The notes under the pieces: model-generated | Database searches by the model: none | The model's input: the letters and a program-made list of their open reading frames with translations, nothing else | Told to the model about the DNA's origin: nothing | From: Diphasiastrum complanatum | Lineage: Eukaryota > Streptophyta > Lycopodiopsida > Lycopodiales > Lycopodiaceae | NCBI GenBank assembly: GCA_029204225.1 | Contig: CM055106.1 | Coordinates: 20,579,285 to 20,643,284, forward strand | Length of the DNA: 64,000 nt | Direction: 5' to 3' | Shown: in pieces, positions 34,100 through 43,133 of the stretch | Layout: each line of letters begins with the position of its first letter | Position numbering within the stretch: the first letter of the stretch is position 1 | Made by a program: the position numbers and the translations under genes

Positions 34100-35751
34100 T
34101 GTAGTGCATTTTTCTGGTCAAAATTTCAAAATTTCAGCAATTACAATCATTGATGCTGATTTTCTGGAAGAAAATGTGCTAGATGTATCTCATATGTGCA
34201 AAATCTGCTATTATGCCACTTTTTACTGATATACGAATGTGGCTATGTTAAAGAGTAGCTATGAAATTCTATGGCATGTTCAAATGTCATAATCAATTTT
34301 CAAATGACAGTTATATCAGACAAATTAGAGCTATTTTTACTACGTGACTATTTTTAGTACGTTTGTTAAATAGCAATAAGCTATTTTTAGCTACACTCAT
34401 AAGTGACTTTGATGGATGATAATATCGACAGTTGCTAAGTAGTTTTATTAAATGGCAACTTTTCGCCATATTGTAATGATGAAGTGTACTTTATATCATG
34501 ATTAATAAAAGATGCCCAAGTACCTTCAAGGCACTGACTTAAGTTTCAAGGAAAGGTCCTAAGGTTAAGGGTTCGACGACGATCAGTTGCGGTTTTCAGT
34601 GAAGAGCAGTTTGGTGACTTAAAAAATCTTGTTACTGGAAGAAGTGAAATGAAAACGGCAGTTAAAAAATTTTTTGTTGATGCAAGGTAGAGTGCAGACT
34701 TACAAATCAAACTTGTTGGGTTGATGTCTGACAAGTTTTCCGAGTTCGAAATATTGATATTTTGGTGATTTTCCTTGGTGGGGATGACGGTTGACTATAC
34801 TGAGTGTCGGTTTGTACGTATGCTGAGTTGCCAGTTTTATGATGGTTCGTATTGAATACGAAGTCACGGGTAACACAGACAAGAATGGAAGGAATGGTGA
34901 TACCTATGAGACAGTTCGACCTCCGGGGAAAAATCGGAGTTTCGAAAACCCAAAACTGGGAAAATGGTTTTTGAGGCCAAAATGTTCAAGATAGGCCTTT
35001 AGTGAAAAGTTAGTTATGAGGCACCTCCTCTCTTATGTGAAGAAGGCAGGGAAAAAGGAAAGAAGAGAGGTTCATTCTGTGTAGAAGGAAAAGGAGTGTA
35101 GAGGTTGTGTATGCAAGAACTGTGTGTCAGGAAAGTGATCACAGTGCATTCAACCCCTCTGATTTCCAGTATGAATGTTCACCAATGTGTGTATTGATTA
35201 ATGTCAATGACACGAATACCCAATGACTCTTGTCTGAAATTCAAATGCAGTCTGGTAATGATCAAGAAACGATGAAGCTCTGTTGCTAGAAGTAGTAGCA
35301 ACCCTGCATTTTTTTTGACAAATCGATCCACAGACAAGATCTTGAAGCGCAGAACAGTAGTCTAATTCTGGGTTTGTGCCTGAATATGTTGATGAGAGCT
35401 GTAAACGGACATGAAGCAGCCGCGATTAAGAAAGGAAGACCATCGCTGATTCTGTGTAAGAGAGGAAGACCTGTACAGTTCTGAGGAATCTAATTTTGAA
35501 GGCCATCGCTGTTGTCTGAAGCATAAATGTCTTCTCAAACTCTCTGCCATCTGATCTGTGAACTGATCCGCTACAGTATAAGGAAGATCTGACCAGTTCT
35601 GAGGAAGACAGAGAGGGGCGACCTGCTTCCAGATCGCGACTGAGAGAGGAGGAGAGGCCCGTGGAGAGAGAATCCACGCGACCCAACCCACGCCTATTTC
35701 CTAGGTTGTGCGAGAGATGCGACCCGGTAAAGAATAAGATGGGAGCCAGCA
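34100..35751 (+). repeat. 3' LTR-like end of the gag-only element, copy 1
   Basis: Starts TGTAGTGCAT after the polypurine tract and extends to about GCCAGCA at 35751. Homology with copy 2 ends five bases later. No 5' LTR copy was found upstream, so LTR status rests on the polypurine tract and the homology limit. Confidence 0.5.
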
Positions 35752-35756
35752 GTCTG

Positions 35757-36583
35757 GAAATACAGTGAAAAACCACAAAAATGAAGATATTAAAGAACCG
35801 GATGTCTGTTGAAAAAAAGACCTTAGCCTATGGACAGTCTCCTTGAAATTTAAGTCAGAGCATAAGGATCTGAGGTGAAATCATTTATCTTTTTACTGTT
35901 TTTTTTTTCTGTTTAATCATTTGGCTAAGCATGTAGACTGGTTTTTTTTTTCCGGTTATTATGAATACTAAGTATATGTTTTTTTCTAATCTAAAAAAAA
36001 AATGGATTCATGTGCTCATATTGAACCTATAAACCAGAGTATACAGTAAATGGTATGTTTTTACAGTCTAATGAATTACAGATTTACCTTCTGCTGTAAA
36101 AACTCCAAAAAATAAAAAACAATGAGATTCTGTTTTTATAAGGGAATATATGCTTTTCAAGAGTTAAAATTATTAAGGTTTTTATATGGCTATAACTTCT
36201 AATCCGTAACTCGGATCCGAATGATCCAAAAAGGTAAATTGTTCTTAAAACTTATAGAATTCACTAAGATTGAGAAAAATGACTTTTAAAATAATCTTAT
36301 CATAAATTTCTCAATTTGAGTGATGTGTAATGCTTAACAAATATACTTAGCATGATAAATCAGCTATTGCTAATCCATTGAAAACATGGAGAAGCTATCG
36401 CTCAAGGTCGTTGAAAAACACCATTAGAGCTATATATATATTATATATTTCCAAAACCACATACATTATCATGATAAACGATAATCATTTGGAGTGACGG
36501 AAAGAAGAATTCAAAGATGAATAGTTCAATAAGATAAAGAAAAAACAAAAAGTCCTTTATGAATAAAAACGTATCATTTAAAC
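35757..36583. other. spacer without recognised features
   Basis: AT-rich single-copy sequence between duplicated segment copy 1 and the small-ORF array. Confidence 0.3.
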
Positions 36584-36781
36584 ATGGAGGTGCCTTCAGC
36601 CCTAACTGTGCATAATTGGAGAGTTAGAGCAGTGATGTTTATAGGAAAGCTATCCTTGCTAAGAGACTCTAAAATAGAACGAGAATTGTTCAAATATTTA
36701 ACTTATCCAGAATATCCTACGTGTCCGTTCTTCCAAAAAGTCATAGAGTACCTAGAGATTATATATGAGATCTATAACTAG
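36584..36781 (+). CDS. small ORF 1 of the array, 65 aa, unknown
   Basis: Starts MEVPSALTVHNWRVRAVMFI and ends EYLEIIYEIYN. No family recognised. It is the first of a series of plus-strand short frames with little space between them, which suggests one transcription unit of viral or episomal style. It has balanced codon use and Cys/Trp/Tyr content, unlike random AT-rich frames. Confidence 0.35.
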   Translation: MEVPSALTVHNWRVRAVMFIGKLSLLRDSKIERELFKYLTYPEYPTCPFFQKVIEYLEIIYEIYN

Positions 36782-36990
36782 TTTATTATTTAACTCTTTG
36801 TGAAGAAATATATAATACATGATTATATAGGTCCATGTTCAATATTGACTTTGCTTAATAATGGACAATATGACTGAAAATAATCAGTATTGAGATGCAT
36901 ATGAATACTCTAGTTAAAGTGAAATAAATCTAGATCGTCAATTCATATTACAATAAAAATAAATAAATAAATAAATTATACAAATCATGA

Positions 36991-37242
36991 ATGGAGATAG
37001 CATTCACTAATGAGGGTATAATAGTGACTATACATTGTTGGAATATTTGGCAAATTCCTGAATCTGATCGGTAATCAATACTATCATATATATCAGAATT
37101 ATATAACCAAGAATCTATAATCCACACATGTCTCAATACTACCTATACAATAGATGGACAATCTTGGGTTCTTGTAGACTCTGAGGTAAGAGAAGAAATA
37201 GAAGATAATCTACTTAGTGGAAGTTACTCTAGTATCACTTAG
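36991..37242 (+). pseudogene. small ORF 2 of the array, paralogue of the ORF at 38347
   Basis: Starts MEIAFTNEGIIVTIHCWNIW. A TAA at 37072-37074 interrupts it, after which it reads INxTCLNTTYTIDGQSW-like sequence and VDSEVREEIEDNLLSGSYSS. It aligns along its length with the ORF at 38347-38586: VTI, W, the YT-DG or YTLNG segment, DSE, and SGSYS. So the array contains two diverged copies of one small gene. Function unknown. Confidence 0.45.
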
Positions 37243-37336
37243 AGTATCTACAAGGTATACTAAGAGTGATATTTATAGAAGACAGAATACAAGATATCCG
37301 TCCGACCTTCGTCCATAATGAATAATACTACTAAAG

Positions 37337-37756
37337 ATGATGAATGATAGTCTGCATTCTAGAAGGGAAGGTGATTTGTACCATTATGATTTAGAGTGGA
37401 TTCTTAGTGTCTTATTTCCTTATGAAATAGAATTATGTTGGTGGTATAACCTTCATGAAAATATTACCAGTCTACCTGAGGGTTTAAAGTACTACTTATT
37501 ACATGCCATGACAGGAGTGAGATATATTGTTTATCCTACAGAACCACCATATAGTCTTTCTTATATCTCCTTGGTACCACCTAATCCCTATAGAGAAAAT
37601 TATTATACTAAAACCAACGATTATGGATGGGAAGCTAATCTGTTAAATAAAACAGCAATAGTAGATTTATACAGATATGCATATCCTTATGATCAAGCAG
37701 GAAGATCCGCGTTATCCTTTTTTATAGGACTGGTTTTGTGGACAAGCTTAGAGTAA
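37337..37756 (+). CDS. small ORF 3 of the array, 139 aa, unknown
   Basis: Tyr/Trp/Pro-rich protein with LCWWYNLHENITSLPEGLKY, HAMTGVRYIVYPTEPPYS and LVPPNPYRENYYTKTNDYGW. It has a weakly hydrophobic C-terminus (ALSFFIGLVLW). Codon use looks coding. It overlaps the next frame by 19 bases. Similarity to any family was not recognised. Its end and the next frame may be one protein split by a frameshift. Confidence 0.5.
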   Translation: MMNDSLHSRREGDLYHYDLEWILSVLFPYEIELCWWYNLHENITSLPEGLKYYLLHAMTGVRYIVYPTEPPYSLSYISLVPPNPYRENYYTKTNDYGWEANLLNKTAIVDLYRYAYPYDQAGRSALSFFIGLVLWTSLE

Positions 37757-37962
37757 ATTGTGTCTATCTTCATCTAGTATGGAGAACTTATCAAATTGTT
37801 GAAGAGAAAAACATAATAGACTATGTTAGATTGATACGGCCGATCACTAAAATAGTATGGCTATTTTTAACTCCCCCTTATAAACGTGTGCCCCGTAAGT
37901 ATCGTAGGCATATTCGTAAATTTATGGGAGGAATAAATTTTAATTATGTAAAGCCATATTAA
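37738..37962 (+). CDS. small ORF 4 of the array, 74 aa, unknown
   Basis: Contains VYLHLVWRTYQIVEEKNIID, a proline and basic stretch TPPYKRVPRKYRRHIRKF, and ends FNYVKPY. Overlap with the preceding frame suggests translational coupling or a broken single gene. The basic C-terminal half could bind nucleic acid, but that is only a guess from charge. Confidence 0.45.
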   Translation: MDKLRVNCVYLHLVWRTYQIVEEKNIIDYVRLIRPITKIVWLFLTPPYKRVPRKYRRHIRKFMGGINFNYVKPY

Positions 37963-37991
37963 TCACTTATATATCTATATGATGTTGGAAG

Positions 37992-38285
37992 ATGAAATTT
38001 GTGTTAAAGAAACGACTTAAAATATATCAAAAGGAAGAGAAAATTGACGAATCTAAAATTCCATATCATGAACATCCCGAGTGGAATAGACCTTGTGAGG
38101 TATTGTATAGAGGAAACTGTATATGGTACGAATCTCCTAAGGAAACCTCACATGGAATAGGTCAAATAAGAGTAACTCAAACCAATACTCAAGGAAACTT
38201 AATAAGGAAATATGAAGTATTAATCAAGGGAATTTGGCATTCTTATCGACAAACTTGGAAACAAAGTGAATCTAAACCTGTTTAG
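37992..38285 (+). CDS. small ORF 5 of the array, 97 aa, unknown
   Basis: Lys-rich N-terminus, then IPYHEHPEWNRPCEVLYRGN, CIWYESPKETSHGIGQIRVT and YEVLIKGIWHSYRQTWKQ. It reads like a small folded domain with strands. It starts 29 bases after ORF 4. No family recognised. Confidence 0.45.
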   Translation: MKFVLKKRLKIYQKEEKIDESKIPYHEHPEWNRPCEVLYRGNCIWYESPKETSHGIGQIRVTQTNTQGNLIRKYEVLIKGIWHSYRQTWKQSESKPV

Positions 38286-38307
38286 AAGATAGTGAAAGTA
38301 ACTAAAA

Positions 38308-38586
38308 ATGCCAGGACTAATAAAAAGAGAGAGAGAGAGACAGTTATCCTGTTACTATAACTATAGATTGTTATCAATTTTGGATAAAGTCTGAATCTCA
38401 AAGAAAAGTGATATTAGAGTGTCTAAAAACATTATATGAATTGGATTTAATTGATCATATATATTTAAATATAGAATATACCCTGAATGGCATATGTTGG
38501 GCCACAACAGACTCTGAAATTAGTGAAACCATAGAGGAAAGTTTACCCAGTGGAAGTTATTCTATCAAGGCCCCAGAATATCTATA
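38308..38586 (+). CDS. small ORF 6 of the array (copy 2 of the ORF at 28911), GA repeat near the start
   Basis: An ATG at 38308 (MPGLIK) leads into a GA repeat of about seven units. The conserved part begins after the repeat in another frame: VTITIDCYQFWIKSESQRKV, then LNIEYTLNGICWAT, DSEISETIEESLPSGSYS and a stop at 38584-38586. Adding one GA unit would place the ATG in frame. It is the intact counterpart of 28911-29146 and paralogue of 36991-37242. Confidence 0.45.
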
Positions 38587-38629
38587 GAAGCAATATAAGT
38601 GTTTATTATAGAAGATATATGACTATAGT

Positions 38630-38911
38630 ATGGGATTACCTTATATACCATCCTTGAACAATATAGAAACGATTCAACCTATAGTTGAAACTAATCAAGC
38701 TTTCTCTCAGAGTTGGCCTACTCCGACTACTATTCAAGAAGTACAAGGCATTTTATCCTTAACAGAGGGATGGAGTAGATTTATACCATCTTACCCTAAA
38801 ATAATAGAATCATTGAGTGAGTTGAGTAATAGTGAATACTTCTATTGGGGAGAACAAGAACAACATTCATTTAACAATCTTGTTCGATCTATGGATATTA
38901 TTGTGAAATGA
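38630..38911 (+). CDS. stand-alone RT connection/thumb-like ORF, 93 aa, copy 2
   Basis: Same protein as at 29189-29470 with three residue differences (K to E, E to K, G to S). About five further base differences are silent. It follows small ORF 6 by 43 bases on the same strand, so it is physically part of the array here. Confidence 0.6.
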   Translation: MGLPYIPSLNNIETIQPIVETNQAFSQSWPTPTTIQEVQGILSLTEGWSRFIPSYPKIIESLSELSNSEYFYWGEQEQHSFNNLVRSMDIIVK

Positions 38912-39819
38912 TTGTAAAAATGATTTATTTATTTTTAGATATTTTTAATGATATTTATATAGATGATGATTGAAGATCTCTATGTTAGAGATTGCTCGTG
39001 ATGAATGACTTCAACCCATAGACCATTACGAATTTACTTGAGAATATGCTTTCCTTCAACAGAAATATCTTTTTATTCTCAGGAGTTATTTAATATAAGA
39101 GCTAATTCTATGCATCTTGGTGATCCAAGAGAGTTTGATCTAAAACTTACCCTTTTCTTTGAATGATGAACTTTCCGCATAATAGCTCAAATATACATGT
39201 TCGACACTTGGCATACTTCGGAATCTCAGGAATTTAATAGTTACAATCTATAAACATTAGTTAAGTCAATGAGCAAAAAAGTTGGAATTTTTCAAAATTG
39301 ATTATACTATGATAAAATGTTTTGATGATGTTGGACGAATGATATTAAGTGATAATATTGGTGAATTTTGGAAGGAACTTTGTTATGATGATTGAGTAGA
39401 GCAGAATCTAGTAATCAGTGATGTTGATTAAGGTATAGTGTTGGACAGAGAGGTGTAGGTGTGAAGCCTAGTCCCACCATCCTAACCTAGTGGGTGCCAT
39501 CTTGAAGTAGACAAGGAAAGTCACTCAAGAGGACCATATCGAAATTGCATGTCTTGAATGAGTGTTATTCATACTTGATAAACAAAAAGAAGAAAAAAAA
39601 ATTGTTGAAAAGGAAGAAGAAGAAAATACTTAGAAATGAAAGATGAAGAGAACTAGCTAAAAAAGCTATAAGTATTACAAACTAAATAAGTTCAATTCAA
39701 AATTGAATTCAATTATTATCACCAAAGCTATAATTGGAAAAAAAAATAATAATTTCTACAGTCATTTCACAATAATCCAATAGAACATATAAAATCAAAA
39801 AAATCAAAAAACAATTTCA

Positions 39820-41509
39820 ATGGATGAAGAAAGTGCCAGTCTACCCAGTTTTAATGGAAACGAAGATGAAGATGCAGATCTACATATTCAAAGGTTCATA
39901 AATGTGTGTAGACAAAATTACGAAGAAGAAGAAGATGATATGTTTAGATTATTTCCAGTAACATTGGATAATCTTGCTCTTGAATGGTATTTTGTATTGA
40001 ATGAAAAGAAAATTTGCAATTGGACAAAACTTAAAATAAGCTTCTTGGATAGATTTAAAAGATGGAATTACTCTTCTGATATTATCAAATTACTAAGTGA
40101 AATTAAATTAAAACAAAATGAACCTATCAAAAGCTTTGTTGATAGAATCAATTGTTTGGTTAAAAGATTAAGTGAAAGACCAAGAGAAGCATTTTTCTTA
40201 TCTTGGTTTATATGAGGTTTGCCTGATGACATGACATATAGTATTCTCTCAAAAGTTCCTAAGACTTTTGAGGAAGCTATCTCTAGGGTAGTTGTTATAG
40301 AACATGCTGATAAGATGATGACTGAAATAGAAGAACTTGATAAGAAGAGTTGGATAGATAGATCTTTGGATGAATTTGATGTAGAAATCTCTTCCTACTA
40401 TGTTACAGTATCATCTATTCCTAAAATTCTTACAGAAAATGAATCTTGTTATTCTGATGATCCTATTCAAACAAATCAACTTTTTAAAATTAAAGAAAAT
40501 ATTATGGTGCAAGAAGGATGTAGTAAAAATGTCGAATATGACTATAAGGTTGATCAATCAATTGAAATTATTGTTGTGATTGAAGAAAACAATTGTTGTG
40601 AAGATACTCAAGATGTAGTGCATTCCATTGATGTCTACCTGAAACTGATGGAGTCTTTATATAATAATAATGAGAAACACGAAAACTATATATGATGTTA
40701 TAATTGATAAATATGGTATTGAGGAAGTAGAACAAGAAGGTCAATCAAATTTTGTTGATTCTAACTTGTTGCAAAGTCAATGTCTTTTGAAGGAAGAAAT
40801 GATATCAAATGACATATGTATATCACAACCTGAAAGTCAAATATTACCATTATTAGAGAATAATCAAGAAATTGATGATGGTTTGGTTGGAGTGGAAGAA
40901 TTCATAAAAGAAATCATTACTTCCAATATGAGTGACATTGATGAAAGGTTTCAAGGTCAAAAGATAAATTCCATTCTTCCCAAGGAAAAAAATGATGACC
41001 CATCTGATTCAAAGAAAAATCAAAAGGATTTATCATCTAAGATGAATGAGTTACAAGTTGTTCATGAATATGATGAAGAGTTAGAATTAGAATAATCCAA
41101 GTTGGATCACTCATCTTTGAAGCTGATTAATAATGAGCTATATGAAGAAACTAATGTGAAAAACCATATCTACTAAAAAGAAAATATTTTTAATAAATAT
41201 ATGGTAAATTAATCTTTGGATGTATTACCATATCAATATAGTATTATGTTATCATTTATAATTATAATACTCTATCAAAATTTTATGAACTCTGAAAAAT
41301 ATAACTACATACAAGTATTAAAACCTCTAACTGACGAAATACTAAGAAAGCATGATAAGAGGTGGAGAAGTGATTATAAGTACAAAAGAGCTAAAGATAT
41401 TAAAAATAAAGTCTATGAAAAAATGGTGAATATAAAAAAAAGTCCGAAAAAATCAATGGTTTCAAATATTACAAGACAATTTGTGATAAATGGTATAATA
41501 TGTTATTAA
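39820..41509 (+). pseudogene. gag-only element ORF, copy 2, broken
   Basis: Matches 30379-32289. The gag domain is cut by a TGA at 40213-40215. The acidic extension shifts frame near 40680. About 240 bp present in copy 1 are deleted near 41165. The tail 41216-41509 keeps the hydrophobic segment and the basic end. The TAG of copy 1 is a TGG Trp codon here, so the ancestral frame was continuous through that point. Confidence 0.75.
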
Positions 41510-41775
41510 CTCATCATACATATGAGATGCTTCATGATAATTATCATAAGAAATATCCTAATAAATTGATATAATTATGATGATGTAAATGTATATAATA
41601 TGATAGTTTTTTCTTTTAAAAATACAATAAAAACAAAAAAATCCTAAATTTGAAACAATATAAAAAGATTATTAGAAAAAATATATCTATTCAAAATTTT
41701 TGAAAAAAAAATCACATAAACGATGGCATGGCAATGAGATTATTTAGAAAAATGACTATCACTCAAAGTTGTTAC

Positions 41776-42511
41776 TGCTGAATTTCACACGTGTGGACCG
41801 TCCACTACATGTACTTGTGATCTCCTAAGGTGTGTAGATTCACCAAGATCAAGACTAGATTGAGATTCAAAATCTATCTTTGAATCTATGGCAAAAACAC
41901 ACTACTACATGCATTCAATCACTTCCAACTCTCACTCACACGTGTGAGAAGTATTCAAAAAATAATCTAAGTAAAAACAAGCTGCTCTCCTTGAGTAGAG
42001 AGAGAAAAAGCATCATGAGCTCTCGAGTAGAGAGAGAAAGCTAGAAAACCAATTACTCACAAAATCCACTCAATCTCAAAATCAATTAGATCCAAATGAG
42101 AAGTACAATGATACTAGTAGATCCACGAGCTACCACTATGCTTAACTATGATTGGACCACACTTTTGCCACCTCTTAATCATATTGGACCATTGATCCAT
42201 TCACCTCTTAATTCTATTGGACAATTTTCAAGCAAACCTCAAATTCTATTGGACCCCTCAAGTTTCCACCTCTAAATCCTATTGGACCTCTTAAATTTCA
42301 TCAAACAAAAGTATTACACTTGTCTACACTCTAATTGGCACGAGTTTAGCCTCTTACTCTATTTTGGCTCAATAGTGGCATTACAAGTGGAAATACATAA
42401 TTTGTTATCTATGCCAAATTTATTCCTATCAACATCCTACACCTAGATGCTTGATGTAAAAAACATAAGACCCCTATATCTAACATAGATAATCTTTTTC
42501 AATTCTTCACA
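41776..42511 (-). repeat. 3' LTR of copia A
   Basis: 736 bp. TTTCACACGTGTGG lies near the terminus. A cluster of ATTGG (CCAAT on the minus strand) motifs lies at 42150-42300, spaced about 30-40 bp. Confidence 0.95.
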
Positions 42512-42529
42512 CTCCTCCTGAAAAATTAT

Positions 42530-43123
42530 CTATGAAGATTTGAGCATTGATCTTAATATAACTCCAAGATTAGATCTATGCTTGATGAAAGCACTTTTGC
42601 TCAAAGGCTTGGTGAGTAGATCGGCAATACAAGAGGATGAGTTGACATGCTCCAAATATATTTTACCTCCAATAAGCTTTTCTCTCACAAAATGGTGTGC
42701 CACTTCTATGTGCTTGCTTATTGCATGAAATATGGGATTATTGGAAAGAGTTTGAACCGAGATGTTATCACACTTGATCATTGGTAGATCATCCTCCTTG
42801 ATGCACTTTAGCTCCATTAATAACCTCTTGATCCAAAGCACTTCTTTGGTAGTTGTAGTGAGTGCTTTGTACTCAGCCTCACATGAAGAGAGAGATATAG
42901 TATCTTGCTTTTCGGAAAGCCAAGATATAAGATTGCCTCCAAGAAAGATAGTGTATGCACTAATAGACTTTCGATCCATCTTGTCACTTGTAAAGTCCGA
43001 ATCTGAGTAGCCAATAATGGATAGATCTTCAGTTTTATAGAGTAGACCATAATCACAAGATGAAGATACATATCTTAAAATCCTCTTGGCCATCTTCCTA
43101 TGATGGATCTTAGGATCTTGCAT
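42530..43123 (-). CDS. copia A RNase H domain
   Basis: 197 aa open frame from MQDPKIHHRKMAKRILRYVS. It has GYSDSDFTSDKMDRKSISAY (first Asp), LSSCEAEYKAL (Glu), IKCDNISVQTLSNNP (Asp) and KHIEVAHHFVREK, ending with LLTKPLSKSAF. Catalytic acids of RNase H are present. Related elements carry this as the C-terminus of the single polyprotein. Here a deletion that ends 10 bases upstream separates it from RT. Confidence 0.9.
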   Translation of the reverse strand: MQDPKIHHRKMAKRILRYVSSSCDYGLLYKTEDLSIIGYSDSDFTSDKMDRKSISAYTIFLGGNLISWLSEKQDTISLSSCEAEYKALTTTTKEVLWIKRLLMELKCIKEDDLPMIKCDNISVQTLSNNPIFHAISKHIEVAHHFVREKLIGGKIYLEHVNSSSCIADLLTKPLSKSAFIKHRSNLGVILRSMLKSS

Positions 43124-43133
43124 AAATTGACTC

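Larger units (their letters stand above)
28886..35756 (+). repeat. large duplicated segment, copy 1
   Basis: Sequence from ATAGAGAGAGAGACAG to CAGTCTGG is repeated at 38327-50553, at roughly 95% identity by eye. Copy 2 has a 5.8-kb copia insertion and two deletions (about 240 bp near 41165 and about 190 bp near 48088). The left edge is a GA repeat and the right edge is just past an LTR-like end. Flanks differ on both sides. Confidence 0.85.

Noticed and set aside
36948-37136. Minus-strand 62-codon frame
   Set aside because: It is the shadow of the plus-strand small ORF that has a recognisable paralogue at 38347.
36584-38911. Organellar DNA insertion
   Set aside because: None of the small frames resembles a chloroplast or mitochondrial gene known to me.
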